64,000 nucleotides of DNA, taken from positions 1 to 64,000 of the forward strand of contig JAKUCV010001564.1 of NCBI GenBank assembly GCA_028386065.3, written 5' to 3'. The notes below the pieces were generated by a model, which was given only the letters and a program-made list of their open reading frames with translations, was not told the DNA's origin and made no database searches. This DNA is from Turnera subulata (taxonomy: Eukaryota > Streptophyta > Magnoliopsida > Malpighiales > Passifloraceae). A program made the position numbers and the translations under genes. This document shows, in pieces, positions 1-11,600 of the stretch (positions within the stretch are counted from its first letter, which is position 1; every line of letters begins with the position of its first letter).

Positions 1-943
1 TAGATTATTACTGTTGTTGTAGTTGACTGTGAAATTGTGGGAGTAGAGTACCGTGGGTACCGAGTTAAATGTGTTTGTATTATCCAGACGAGCGGAGAGG
101 CTGTGAGCCTGCTCGGGATAATGAGAGAGCGGAGGATAACAGAAACTAAGTAGCTAGGAATAATAAAATTTGGTCACACTTAGACATCTAGTATTCACAG
201 TTAAATGTTGGAATAGCCAGATGGTAGTCTTATTTTTATGGTACTGGGGGAGAGTGTGCTTGGGGTCTGCTCCCTGTCTGTACCAATTTTATTTTAGGCA
301 CTGGGGGAGAGTGTGCTTGGGGTCTGCTCCCTGTCTGTGCCAGTTTTACATGGAGGTACCAGGGTGGGGTCCACGGGCTAGCTAGCTTGACTACCAGGCG
401 ACGGCCATCATTTAACTAGTGATAGGGGCCCTGTTAATAAAATTTGTGTAGCGTGCCTAGAATCACAGAGTGTGTTATTTAGGGATCAATTGAACCTTAT
501 TTACTTGCTGTTGATGTGACTTGGATTTATTTACGGTTATTGTATATGTATAATTGCTTATGGATCTTACCCGGTGAGCACTTCGGACTCACCCCTCGCC
601 TGTGTGACCTAGTCGCGTAGTTTGATTGTGCGTAGCTCAGGTACGTTCGAGGCAAGCTGTGGCGCACCCTCTGCCAGGCCCGGATCCATCCTGCGTTGCA
701 TCATGTTTATTCTGTTGTCTATTGTTGTGTTGTATTAAGACTTCCGCTGCTTGCATTTAGTAACTCTGTGGATTAATGCTTGTTGTAATAACGTTCCCGT
801 ACCGGGATAAGTACAGCTGATGTATTATGTACTTTTAATGTATTAAATCTGTTGGTTGTGATATCTACTGTCATGGTTATTGTAGTAGTATGTGGTCCCA
901 CGTGTTACTATGTATAACGGTAAATACGGATCGGGGCGTTTCA
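1..943 (+). mobile_element. Family-B LTR, 3' part, truncated by window edge
   Basis: This is the terminal part of a long LTR read on the plus strand, ending in GGGGCGTTTCA at 943. It shares blocks with the LTRs at 28482-31516 and 34925-38034, which lie in the opposite orientation. Shared blocks include the repeated ACTGGGGGAGAGTGTGC segment, GATAGGGGCCCT and GGTGAGCACTTCGGACTC. At 944 the sequence changes abruptly to the interior of the gypsy-1 LTR (compare 7999 onward), so this element sits inside that LTR. The rest of the element lies left of the window, so it could be a solo LTR or a full element. Confidence 0.8.
244..357 (+). repeat. 57-bp tandem repeat, two copies, inside LTR
   Basis: A core starting CTGGGGGAGAGTGTGCTTGG occurs at 244 and again at 301, a period of 57 bases. 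The LTR at 34925-38034 also has two copies (35585 and 35643 on the other strand, period 58). The LTR at 28482-31516 has one copy. The copy number is therefore variable within the family. Confidence 0.8.
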
Positions 944-1496
944 CGGTGCTCGTCGGCAGTGAGGGTGAGGAAGGAAGAGGATGAAGGAGGTGGGGTGCTG
1001 CGTGTTTCGTTTTGTTTGGTTCCTTTTTCTTTTAAAAAAATAAAAAAAATAGAATAAACTGTACGGAGTATGAAGAAAATGGGTAGTTACTGGGTTTATA
1101 GAGAGTGCAGGTGTATGGTTTGGCAGAAAACCATGGCTTTTATAGCGAGAAAAGAAGGGAAAAAAAATATGATTGAGGCAGACAAGATTAAAGCTGGGGA
1201 TAAGATAGGGATATAGAGATATTGGCCACATTTCCATAATGGCGCATAAATATGGTAGTGCATGAATTATTAAGCCACTTTTCCATAGTGGAGCAGAATT
1301 ATGGTAGTGCATCAATTATCAAGCATAGAAAAAAAAAATCTGAACCAGCAAAAGACTTATATGCCCCTACTAGTTCTTCTTGGCTGTAAAACTACCCTAG
1401 GGGTATAATCGTCTTTTCATGGTTTCCCATGGTAAATCACTATGTAAAAGAATTATCGTCTCAGTAAAAACGTAAAATCTTACCTGGGCTGTTACA
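944..1496 (-). repeat. gypsy-1 3' LTR, interrupted remnant
   Basis: This 553-base stretch matches 7999-8552 almost base for base, including a shared A-rich run and the TGGGCTGTTACA end. The remainder of this LTR is displaced beyond the family-B LTR, outside the window. The junction bases CGGTG (944-948) are the expected right half of a 5-bp target duplication. Confidence 0.9.
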
Positions 1497-1543
1497 GCCT
1501 TCCCTCCTTAAGGAATTTCGTCCCTGAAATTCGATCTCGGTCC

Positions 1544-2585
1544 TTAAAAAAGGTGCGGGTACTGAGTTCGCATGTGCTCCTCCACTTCCCATGTCGACTC
1601 ATTAGCTGAATGCTTGCTCCACTTCACTTTCACCATTGGAATGGTGCGTTTCCTTAGCTGTCGTACTTCGTGTGCGAGAATCTGCTCTGGCACTTCTGTA
1701 TATGTCAGATCCTCTGCCACTTCAACTTCTATTGGTTTCACTATATGACTTGGGTCTGATCGGTACTTCCTCAGCATCGAAACATGAAACACGTTATGAA
1801 TACGTGATAGCTCTCCAGGTAGTGCCAACTTGTATGCCAAAGGTCCGACCCTTTCCATGATCTCATAAGGTCCAATGTATCTAGGGCTTAACCTTCCTTT
1901 CTTCCCGAACCTGATTACACCCTTCCATGGCGTAACCTAGAGGAATACTTTTTCGCCAACCTGGTGCTCCATCTCTCTTCGATGTTTGCTGCATAACTCT
2001 TCTGTCTATCCTGCGCAGCTCTCATGCACTGCCTAACTGTCTAGATTTTATCAACTGTTTGTTTGACCAAATCCGGACCAACGATCAACCGAAGCCCCTC
2101 TTCATCCCAGCAAATTGGACTCCTGCACTTCCTTCCATAGAGAGCTTCAAATGGTGGTATACCAATGCTGGAGTGATAACCATTATTGTATGCAAACTCC
2201 GCCAAGGGTAAATACTTGTCCCAAATTCCACTAAAGTTGAGTGCACAAGCCCTGAGCTTGTCTTCCAATGTCTGAATAGTCCTTTCAGACTGTCCGTCTG
2301 TCTGTGGGTGGAAGGCAGTACTGAAGCTCAACTTAGTACCGAGCGCTTCTTGTAGACTCTTCCAAAATCGAGAGGTAAACCTTGGATCTCGATCAGACAC
2401 TATAGACTTGGGTATACCATGCAATCTCTTCCAGCAACATATTTCCCCGCCAATGTGTCCATAGTATCGGTTTGGCGGATAGGAAGAAAGTGAGTTGTCT
2501 TGGTTAATCGGTCGATAATGACCCAAACGGCATCATGTTTCCCCGGAGTCATTGGTAGTCCTATCATGAAATCCATCGTGATCAT
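1544..2585 (-). pseudogene. gypsy-1 integrase and chromodomain, disrupted
   Basis: Integrase catalytic core fragments include [15 protein letters not shown] (second Asp) and [18 protein letters not shown] (Glu), the DDE residues that join element DNA to the target. Downstream is the LSRIHNVFHVSMLRKY segment typical of chromovirus integrase ends. It is followed by a chromodomain-like tail, VKVKWSKHSANESTWEVEE, ending YPHLF. Chromodomains of this family are thought to steer integration toward modified chromatin. The reading frame is broken: gypsy-2 has KIQTV where this copy has a TAG (2041-2043), and another TAG precedes VTPWKG near 1935. Translation as a single protein is not possible. Confidence 0.85.
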
Positions 2586-3394
2586 CTCTCACTTCCATTC
2601 TGGTACTGTGAGAGATCTCATCTTCCCAGCTGGTGCTTGGTGCTCCGCTTTCACTTGCTGACAGGTGATGCACTTTACAACATATTCTGCTACATCTTTC
2701 TTCATACGAGGCCACCAATAATGGCTTCTTAGGTTCTGGTACATCTTGGTACTTCCCGGATGCATAGCATATGGAGTCATGTGTCCCTCTTCCAGAATTT
2801 GGCTATGCAAGTCTCCAACTTTGGGTACACAGAGCCGTTTCCCAAACATCAATGCACCATCTTCAGCTATGTGGAACTTGTCTTCTTTACCACTACGTAC
2901 TCCTTCTCTTAGCTTGAAGAGGTCAGAATCTCCATCTTGTAGTTCCACGATCCTTCCTCTTAGGTTGGACTTGACATTCATGTGTGCTAGCAAGGCTCCT
3001 GTATCCACTGTCAAGATAGCTCCCAACTTTCTTAACTCGATGAGTGAGGACATCGAGTAAGTAGTGGAGGCTCCTTCTGGCTGTCTCTGACTTAAGGCAT
3101 CAGCTACTACATTAGCCTTCCCAGGGTGGTATTCAATGGTACAATCATAATCGTTTAGTAGCTTAACCCATCGTCTTTGTCGTAGAATGAGCTCCTTCCG
3201 AGTCATGATGTACTTGAGACTTTTGTAGTCGGTGAAGATTCAGCACTTTTCTCCAAATAGGTAGTGTCTCCAAATCTTCAATGCCAGAATCACGGCTGCC
3301 ATCTCCAGATCGTGGGTCGGGTAGCTCTTCTCATGAGGCCTTAATTGCCTAGAGGCATAGGCAATCACCCGGCCTTCCTACATAAGCACAGCTC
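2586..3394 (-). pseudogene. gypsy-1 RNase H and integrase zinc-binding region, disrupted
   Basis: The stretch covers the RNase H domain (the [15 protein letters not shown] segment through [25 protein letters not shown] and VVADALSQRQ) and the integrase HHCC zinc domain ([17 protein letters not shown], then [17 protein letters not shown]). RNase H removes the RNA template during reverse transcription. Compared with gypsy-2 there is a frameshift and a stop near 3378-3392 (Gln codon to TAG), a TGA where gypsy-2 has Arg (3240-3242, CGA to TGA), and a TGA in place of Trp just before the MITMDF integrase segment. It is non-functional. Confidence 0.85.
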
Positions 3395-4567
3395 CTAACC
3401 CGTGACCGAGGCATCACAAAACAACACATACTCAACACCTGGCTTGGGTACTGCTAACACCGGTGCTGTGGTTAGCTTCTTTTTCAGCTCCTCGAAGCTC
3501 TTCTGACATTCTGGATTCCAGGTGAAGGTTTGCTCTTTCCTTAATAGCTTCGTTATGGGGCTGGCTATCAAAGAAAAACCCTCAATGAACCTCCGGTAGT
3601 ATCCTGCAAGGCCAAGAAAACTTCTCACTTCGGACACATTCTTTGGAGGCTCCCATTCCATAACGACTTTAACTTTGGCGGGATCTACCTTTATCCCATC
3701 CTCGCCTATTACATGTCTGAGGAAGGAAACTTCTCCAAGCCAAAGTTTCTTCTCCCGTAGCCTTTGGAGTACTATCCTCAGATGTTCCTCATGTTCTTCC
3801 TTGTCCTTTGAGTAGATAAGGATGTCGTCGATGAAGACCACAACAAACTTGTTAAGGAATTCCTTCAAAACCAAGTGCATCAAACACATGAACACTGTCG
3901 GTGCATTGGTTAACCCGAAAGGTACCACTGTAAATTCGAAGTGGCCATACCGGGTGCGGAAGGCGGTCTTGGGTATGTCCTTCTCCGCAATCTTGACCTG
4001 ATGATAACCTGATCGGAGGTCAATCTTGGAAAACACCGTAGCTTCTTGTAACTGGTCAAAAAGGTCTTCAATCCTCGGTAACGGATACTTGTTCTTTATT
4101 GTCACCTTGTTTAGCTGTCGATAATCCACACACATCTGCATGTTGCCGTCTTTCTTCTTAACAAACAACACTGATGCACCCCATGGTGAGGTACTGGGTC
4201 TAACGAAACCCTTTTTCAGTAGTTCATCCAACTGATTCTTTAGTTCCTGTAGTTCTGTTGGTGCCATCCGGTAAGGTGCCATCAAGATGGGAGTAACTCC
4301 GGGTACTAGGTTGATGCTGTACTCCACTTCTCTGCTAGGAGGCAATCCCGGTAGGTCTTCTGGAAACACATCAGAGAACTCCTTCACGACTATTATATCT
4401 TCGATAGTAGGATCTCGAGTTTCTTCGCTTGAGACATGGGTCAACAAAGCATTCGAACCATTCGACTTCATTCCACAATCCTGAGTAGCAGAGATACTAC
4501 ATGTTGTTGCAGCTCTCTTTATACCGGTCAGGACAATGGGTTGATTTTCGGTCGTCCTCAGCATCAC
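3395..4567 (-). pseudogene. gypsy-1 reverse transcriptase fragment
   Basis: A 390-codon open segment carries the Ty3/gypsy reverse transcriptase. It shows [63 protein letters not shown], the catalytic [10 protein letters not shown], and [13 protein letters not shown]. The two adjacent Asp residues of the active site are present. Between LREKK and LWLGEVSFL about nine residues found in gypsy-2 ([10 protein letters not shown] region) are missing, an in-frame deletion. The segment runs into a stop at the start of RNase H. It is the longest intact piece of this element, but it would not make a complete polyprotein. Confidence 0.9.
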
Positions 4568-4732
4568 CTACTTGGATCGGCAATCCACCATTGCTCGATA
4601 CTTTGACAACCAATCCATGCCCAAGATTATATCAAATCCTCCCATGTCCATGACAATAAGTTGGGCAGGAAAGGTTTCCTTTCCGTATAGTAAGGGTACA
4701 TCCTTACATACACGGTCTAACCTTACTATAAT

Positions 4733-5149
4733 TCATGCAGGTAGCTTAACCCTCATCGAGTGTTCTATTTTCTCATTCCCACAGTTATGTAGTAAGGCAT
4801 AGTTTTGAGCTATACAAGAATGTGTAGCTCCAGGATCTACTAATGTATGTGCAGCATTATCATAAACTGTAAAGGTACCTGCAATCACTTGAGCTTCATC
4901 TGGATCATCTTCTGTAGTAATCACAAAGGCTCTGGGAACTGCTACACTCTGATTGGCGGCAGATTGTGTTCGTGTAGCGGGGTTTCCTTGTCCACGACCT
5001 TGTTCGAAACCTCCAATTCCACTTGGTACACTTGCCACTAAGACTGGAACGGTTTGCGTCGGGCTAGAGTTCTCGGCCCTTCCGAGCTTCGGGCATTTAA
5101 AACGATAGTGTCCCAGCTTGTTGCATTCGAAACATCTAACGGTGGACAA
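4733..5149 (-). pseudogene. gypsy-1 zinc knuckle and aspartic protease fragment
   Basis: The segment opens with a CX2CX4HX4C zinc knuckle (RCFECNKLGHYRFKCPKLG), which binds element RNA in the gag particle. About 80 residues later comes the retroviral-type aspartic protease motif TLVDPGATHSCIA (DPGA in place of the usual DS/TGA, as also in gypsy-2). This protease would cut the gag-pol polyprotein. The frame is broken on both sides relative to gag and reverse transcriptase. Confidence 0.85.
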
Positions 5150-6084
5150 AGGAGCTCTGGTACGGTAATCACCAGAGGTAGTTCCTCCAGTTCCGGTCCA
5201 TCCTACGGTAGAAGCTCTATGACTGTTGCTCCATCCATACCCATATGATGCTAACGAGTTCTGGCCTTATCCAACTATTGGTGCACTGGCCGTGGGCGCA
5301 AAGGTCTTCTTGTTTTGGCTCAGAGGGACTGTTGTGGCTGCCCTCTTCCGGGCTTCTTGGCGAACTTCCTGTTGGTCTAACCAGGTTCCTTCGGCCTTCT
5401 GGGCATCTTTTACCATAGGCTGGTATCCTGAACACTCCTTACACCCCATTATTGCTCTAATGTCGGGATGTAATCCTCTCCAGAAATGCTGACATTTGGA
5501 TTTCCCGCGTACAAGGACAGGCGGTTGAACTTCTCCTCATATTCTGTCATGGTCATGTTGTTCTGTCGTAGCTCTAAGAACTCACATTGCATGCGCTCTC
5601 GGAACTAGTCAGTGATGTACCTCTCCCTGAATATTTTCGTGAACTCTGTCCATGGCATCATTACAGGCTTCGGCATGTCTCGTGCGATGGATTCCCACCA
5701 AATGGTAGCAGTCTCCCTAACGAGAGATGCAGCATAGTTTGCCCATCGATCATCTGCGCATCTCAGTTTGTGCATGACCCTGGTGGTTTGGCGCAACCAC
5801 TCATCTGCGTCACGAGGATCTGTTGCTCTAGAGAAGTTTTCAGCTCCAAGCATGGTTAGCTTGGTGTAAACCGGATCATCCATCGATCCTTCGTTTCAGA
5901 CGATTTGGTTATGGAGAATTTGCGTCATCATGTGCATCATCTCCATGGGTAACGCAGGTGGTATCCCTTGTGCTCCACCATACGCTTGTTGCCCACCTCC
6001 AGCTTGAGGTGGTTGGTCAACCGACACTTGGTCTCCGTCCAAGTGCAACTGTTCAGCAGGCTGGTGACCCTCAACCGAATCCAT
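5150..6084 (-). pseudogene. gypsy-1 gag, disrupted
   Basis: The start is the ATG at 6084-6082 (MDSVEGHQPAEQLHLDGDQV), matching the start of gypsy-2 gag. A retrotransposon gag domain follows (MDDPVYTKLTMLGAENFSRA, DADEWLRQTTRVMHKLRC, TATIWWESIARDMPKP, EFTKIFRERYITD). Gag forms the cytoplasmic particle in which reverse transcription occurs. There is a stop between QIV and NEGSMDDP near 5896 and another after RERYITD near 5603. About 20 residues present in gypsy-2 are missing near the first stop. It is non-functional. Confidence 0.8.
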
Positions 6085-6198
6085 GTCGCAATACCTATAT
6101 GCAGATGCATGTAACATGTTAAGCATGTGGAGCGAGCTATGCACAGCAAGCAAGCACAATAAACACCCAAGGACCTACTACCCGCTCCGCTATTAAAA

Positions 6199-7503
6199 TG
6201 AAACGACCCCACCCGTGTTTACTATTTAACATAGTAAACACGTGGGTCATCTTATTATTACAAGGATTACATCCATGACATATAATAGAGCCAAACCAAA
6301 GCACAACATAATGTAGCAAACCACACATAATCCCCGAGCACGGTGGCAATTATTACAACAACAGTTTCAATAACAGAAGCAGAGTAACACACGTCAGCAA
6401 CGGAAGACTTGTAAGTAACAAAAACACACCACAATGAAGGATGCAGCAGGTTATGGATCCGGGTCTAGCAGAGGGTATTCCACAGCTTGCCTGGTACGAT
6501 CCACATGATTCTTATTAAGTTAGATGCACTGGCTCAGTGCATCCGCTCCCCACTCAGGCTTCACGAGTAGCCCATTTTAGGTGTTCATTACTAATTATAT
6601 GTTCGTTGTTCATGTTGATTCAATAGTTCTCGTTAGTTGTGTAGTGTTCCCGTGCAGTTGTAGGCTTGAATGTGGGTGACCAACAAGAAGGACTGTTGAT
6701 CGCTAGTAGACTTAACCAAATTTTATTAGCAGGGCCCCTATCACAAATTAAATGTTGGTCGTGCCTGGTATCCGAACTAGCTAGTCCCAGGGTGCTCCTC
6801 GTTAAATCCAAAATACCAAAAAATCCGAGTCCTGCAGTCCTTGGCCGGGAGTCCCACAGCCTCCCATAAATCAATCATAACAAAAATATCAAAATGACTA
6901 CCATCTGGCCGTACCAACACTTAACTGTGACTATCTAGTTGCCTAGGTGACTATTACTCTTACTCACCGTTATGTATTAGCTCTATCATTAATTCTCATC
7001 ACTTATCCCCCCCCCCCCTCCCCCCCAACTCGTCTGGATACTCTCAATCACAACTGTTATCACTAGTGTTCTCATCTCATATTTATTGTACGGCAATAAC
7101 AACTAAAGTAGCAACAGCACAATAACAAGTCCATCAACTACTCACAGTCATAAAAAAAATATCATCAACAAGGCATATAATATCATCAAACCACAACTTG
7201 GTGTACAGGCAGCATATTAACAATTACTTATCCTCACCTTGGCCGATAAATTCCTCGTGAGTTTCTCCCACGGGTTCCAAGCCTTCGTTCTCGTTTCCTT
7301 CACCTAGATGTATTATCACATAATCACATAAATGCACAACAAAAATGATATGCATATAATTATCTATTTTCGTAATTTGATTATTGCACATAAATATTAT
7401 TTATACCTGATTTTATATATTTGGTATTTATGTATATATATATATACACGTTATGTGCATATAATAGTATATTGTAAAGTGTTATTACTATTATTATACC
7501 TCC

Positions 7504-7550
<47 letters not shown>

Positions 7551-8552
7551 TTGATGTTAATCTAATTCTGGGCAGGGCATGTATATTGATGTGAATGATT
7601 GGCCAGCCCACATGCAAGTCCATGAGCAGGCCTATGGTTCAAAGCATTGGCCAAACACTCAGGCCCACCCATGGACCCAGTTCGGCCACAAGTCCAGCTC
7701 GCAACTGGTCGGGTCAACTCACCCCTAACACGGCGTACCGGACTGCAGCACGAGGAAGGAGAAGCTCGGCTACGGCGCGACGTGAGCAGGACGAAGGCGG
7801 GTTGGCTGCAGGTGAATGGCGGCGGTGCGAGCAGACGGTCGGAGGAAGGTGACGAGGTAGGTCGTCTCGGCTTGGCGTCGTCGTCGAGGGGAGGGGCTGA
7901 CGCGGGCCGGTGAGGAGGACGAGTGGTGGCGGCGGTTGCGTTCTCTGGTTGCAACGGCAAGTGTGAGGGGGAGGAAGGTAGATGGTGGCGGCTGGGGACG
8001 GTGGTCGTCGGCAGTGAGGGTGAGGAAGGAAGAGGATGAAGGAGGTGGGGTGCTGCGTGTTTCGTTTTGTTTGGTTCCTTTTTCTTTTAAAAAAATAAAA
8101 AAAACAGAATAAACTGTACGGAGTAGGAAGAAAATGGGTAGTTACTGGGTTTATGGAGAGTGCAGGTGTATGGTTTGGCAGAAAACCATGGCTTTTTTAG
8201 CCAGAAAAGAAGGGAAAAAAAAATATGATTGAGGCAGACAAGATTAAAGTTGGGGATAAGATAGGGATATAGAGATATTGGCCACATTTCCATAATGGCG
8301 CATAAATATGGTAGTGCATGAATTATTAAGCCATTTTTCCATAGTGGAGCAGAATTATGGTAGTGCATCAATTATCGAGCAGAGAAAAAAAAAATCTGAA
8401 CCAGCAAAAGACTTATATGCCCCTACTAGTTCTTTTTGGCTGTAAAACTACCCTAGGGGTATAATCGTCTTTTCATGGTTTCCCATGGTAAATCACTATG
8501 TAAAAGAATTATCGTCTCAGTAAAAACGTAAAATCTTACCTGGGCTGTTACA
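6199..8552 (-). repeat. gypsy-1 5' LTR (2,354 bp)
   Basis: On the plus strand it begins TGAAACGACCCC and ends CTGGGCTGTTACA, the mirrored ends of the other chromovirus LTRs here. The adjacent sequence at 6184-6198 is a decayed primer-binding site (element strand AATAGCGGAGCGGG). Inside are a C-rich tract (7007-7026), an (AT)n microsatellite (7507-7549) and a GC-rich segment (7690-7960) that reads as a Pro/Arg-rich sense ORF. I do not regard that ORF as a host gene. Confidence 0.9.
7507..7549. repeat. (AT)n microsatellite
   Basis: About 21 uninterrupted AT dinucleotides lie inside the gypsy-1 5' LTR. A short (TA)n run lies nearby at 7432-7444. Confidence 0.95.
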
Positions 8553-8984
8553 AGCTCATGGCATATGTGTTTGTAATTTATTATCAAGAAGAACTATGGA
8601 GAATAAGAGTCAAGTAGTCGACGAAAAGTATGAACAAGAATAATGACTACACAAAAGAATAATAACGGAATACAATATTATAGGAATTTATGACTCATGT
8701 GTTTATAGTTTGTTGTCAACACCAACTATTAAAAAAAATTGAAGTACAATCGAATAGTTAACATAAATAACCACGAAAAGGAATAATAACTAAAAATAAG
8801 TATAATTTAATAATCGGCTCCATTAATAATATAATTTAACAATTAAAAATATGTAATTTAAAATTCAAAATAATTAACTAATATCATTAACAATAATCAA
8901 TTCGTATTCCACTAAATAATGCGTACTCGTTTGCCTACATTGTAAAAAAAAATCTTTATCTTCATTATGTATAAATTCTTCATG
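8553..8984. other. AT-rich sequence with no recognised feature
   Basis: This is the host side of the gypsy-1 right boundary. I see no ORF of note, no repeat shared with the rest of the window and no terminal motif. Confidence 0.6.
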
Positions 8985-10757
8985 AAATAAAATAATTAAT
9001 ATTATACCACGTAATTTTTAAAATATAACATTGTGCCACGTGCATCGCAAATGTGTCAAAGAAAAGAAATAAGATGAATATTTACACTTATACATTGATA
9101 TTTTAAAATTATATAAAATATCAAACTATTTTAAGCCTTAAAATCAATATGATGTATATGATAATAAAGAACTAATATGTAGAGTAAAAGATTAATGCAA
9201 TGAATCAAAAGTATAAATACAAGTGAATAAATATATAAAAAAGGTTATAAAAATATGCTATAGACAAAACAAAAAAAAGTCATATTACAGGTGACATAAA
9301 AATGAATTTATAGAATCATACAAAAAAAATAATAACTTAAAATTTATAAGATTTTTATTTTTATATAAAAAATAACTTTATATAATTAACATAAATTTTA
9401 AAGAATAAACATTATTTTATAAAAATTGAATAATATACTATTATGATAAAAAGATGAACCAATTGCAAAATTAACTAAAAAAACATAAAAATAAATTCAA
9501 TATCACACGATCTATCCGCCATGCAATCTCGTGTGTAACACGGGGCAAATGGACTAGTTCAAACCCGACGTAATTACGTACATCCTTTTTACAATGTCTG
9601 AAATTAGTATCCAAAACAGGAAGGAGTAAACGCATGGTAATTATGAATTGTGTTAGATTTCCCTTAAAAAAAACTGAGAACTTGAACATGGGGATTGTTT
9701 CTTATACTGTTCAAAGGGGGGAAACGTTGGTACGTTTGTGATGTTCGCATAAAAATGTCATCTTGATGTTCTCTGCTTTCTATCTGTTGTGTTTATTGTG
9801 TTCCACAAAATTCTTCTCTTTATTACGAAGTGATTTAGGTGAAGGACACCAAGGTATGTAGCAGGTGTCCAATTCTCCTCGTGTTGTTGAGAAATATAAA
9901 GGTGTTCTTTTATTAGCTTTAGTTACTTCAGGTTGGCTTGTAGTGTTTAAGAAATTAGGAGGAGAGGTTTTAAAAAAAAGAATAAGTTAAAAAGTTAGAA
10001 ATAAGTATAAATAAGTCCTATTAAAAAACGGATCTTCTTAGAATTTTGCTAAAGATTTATTTCAAGAAATATTAGTTGAGTGTAGCATTCCATCACATGG
10101 TGCATAATGTATCTATTTTTTTTCTTTTTCATGTAAGGTTGTTTTTAACTCGATAAAGGTACTGGAATGAATGACGGACGGTGTTGATTGTTTCTTCTTT
10201 AAAAAAAATAGTGAATATTTTTTAAAAAATTATTAGACATTAAACAATGTTCATTGTTTCTTTGTTTATTTGTTAGAAATCAAGATGAACACTAAGATAT
10301 GGTTGATTTAAATAATTAGACATTTATTATGTTTAACTAAGATATTAAATTTGACTTTTACCCTTTAACATGCTTTCAGAATAGCAATGTTTTTTTTCCA
10401 AATGATGTCCTTGTTATTATTATTCTAATTTATAAAAGTAATTTAAAGCATTTTTGTGGCCTTTAATGATGTGAATTGCTTTTCTATCATTTAACTTTTA
10501 TTTTAAAGAAAATAATCTATGCGATACTTAGGTCTTCTTTAAAACTAAAAAAAATCCTAACGGTTTGTAAAACTAAAACTGCAGTCATCCTATCTCCTTT
10601 TAACGAACAATTTTTTATTTTTATTTTTGGATGTACATAAGCTTTTACGAGTTTTGATCATTACCATAACACAAATTTTTCTTGTTACACTTCTCAATGC
10701 TTATATCCTATTTAACTCACATTTATTGTTAAATGTTTAACTCACATTGGCCTCATA
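8985..10757. repeat. Duplicated block, copy A1
   Basis: About 1.77 kb matches 27086-28476 and then continues at 38040-38383, with small indels. Shared landmarks are GTGCCACGTGCATCGCAAATG, the CACGAGATTGCATGGCGGAT region on the minus strand, and AATGATGTCCTTGTTATTAT. Copy 1 ends around AACTCACATTGGCCTC. The minus strand carries a short conserved reading (FRHCKKDVRNYVGFELVHL, HEIAWRID) at 9471-9689 that is also present in copy A2, but I do not recognise it. The block could be an old segmental duplication or an unclassified transposon; no target duplication was found. Confidence 0.85.
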
Positions 10758-11186
10758 GACAAATTGATATAATTAAATATTTATCGAATTTAAATGCTTT
10801 ATTATTTTGAAATGTGACCTCTCTTTTTTGTATTTTATGCCTAACTCCCTTAAGGCAAAACTTCGGGAGCTCATTAGGGACCATGATCTTTTAGACTTTT
10901 GATATGTAAGAATATTTTTCACTATTTGCATGTTTCATAATCAACATATATGTAGTTTCCTTGTTAAATTTACTCTACAATATTCACGCCAACAGATGTG
11001 CTAATCTGGCAGATTTTCTTAATGTGCACACCAGACTTTTGATTGATTTAATTGAGGAACTAATTCCTTAAAATGCTTCTAGTCCTTTGACATTTTCAAG
11101 TTAAGCACTCTACGTGGAGATCTATATATATATACCATTTCTAATGTCCTTAAATGTTCTCTCTAAATTTGGCTTGCCATGTCAGT
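10758..11186. other. AT-rich intergenic sequence upstream of a small ORF
   Basis: This is unique sequence between duplicated block A1 and the promoter-like region. No coding signal was seen. Confidence 0.5.
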
Positions 11187-11220
11187 TGGGCCTACCAAAG
11201 TTAAGCTTCACTATATATAA
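11187..11220 (+). promoter_or_regulatory. Candidate promoter: TGGGCC motif and TATA box
   Basis: A TGGGCC element (11187-11192) precedes a TATA box, TATATATAA (11212-11220). The ATG of the downstream small ORF lies 57 bases after the TATA box. A start site about 30 bases downstream would give a leader of roughly 30 bases. The spacing fits a plant core promoter, but the region is AT-rich and a chance TATA is possible. Confidence 0.4.
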
Positions 11221-11276
11221 AGAACCAGCAAAATCCCCATTAACCCTAGTTTTTTTTCCTTGGTTTCTAACAGACT

Positions 11277-11600
11277 ATGTCTAGAAAGCAAGAAACTATG
11301 TCGAACCAAACTCAATGGACATCGGGAAAAAATAGAGTATCTGAGAGCCCATTAATGTTTAAGAAGGACCTCTTAGTGGAAGAGAACATCGTGGATATCA
11401 TGCAAGAAGAAACACAAGAAGAGCCTGTTTTACTTACTCCTAACAAAGACGATACTAAGTTGCGTTATAAATCTCTATTGGAGAATTTTCATTTGATTGA
11501 AGATGATTTAGTGGATCTCGAAAATTGCATTGATGACTTTCATGTGGGGAAGAATCAAGAAGTGCACGATGGGGAAGAAGCAAAGGGAGGCAAAAACTAA
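11277..11600 (+). CDS. Unrecognised small acidic protein, 107 aa
   Basis: I do not recognise this protein. It starts MSRKQETMSNQTQW and is polar and acidic, with an amphipathic stretch (YKSLLENFHLIEDDLVDLENC) that could form a helix. It has no signal peptide, membrane segment or known motif. Support for a gene is indirect: a TATA box 57 bases upstream, base composition richer in GC than the flanks, and an AATAAA at 11812-11817 after the stop. It sits in unique sequence between two copies of a duplicated block and just left of the gypsy-2 insertion. It may be an orphan gene, a single exon of a larger gene, or a relic. Confidence 0.4.
   Translation: MSRKQETMSNQTQWTSGKNRVSESPLMFKKDLLVEENIVDIMQEETQEEPVLLTPNKDDTKLRYKSLLENFHLIEDDLVDLENCIDDFHVGKNQEVHDGEEAKGGKN

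Larger units (their letters stand above)
944..8552 (-). mobile_element. gypsy-1: decayed Ty3/gypsy chromovirus (Tekay/Del-like)
   Basis: The element reads right to left: 5' LTR (6199-8552), primer-binding region (about 6184-6198), gag, protease, reverse transcriptase, RNase H, integrase, chromodomain, then a 3' LTR (944-1496) interrupted by the family-B insertion. LTR ends are TGTAACAGCCCAGG and CGTTTCA on the element strand. The end of integrase carries a chromodomain, which places it in the chromoviruses; long LTRs fit the Tekay/Del lineage. Several stops and frame changes make it non-autonomous. The left LTR end and its target duplication are outside the window, so only the right flank (AGCTC after 8552) is known. 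Confidence 0.9.

Noticed and set aside
941..1315. 124-codon minus ORF, with a shorter copy at 8087-8371
   Set aside because: It is in the gypsy-1 LTR, Phe/Leu-rich from A-runs, and its length differs between the two LTRs.
9032..9056. GTGCCACGTGCATCGCAAATG as a possible Helitron hairpin end
   Set aside because: The stem is poor and no CTAG follows on either strand.
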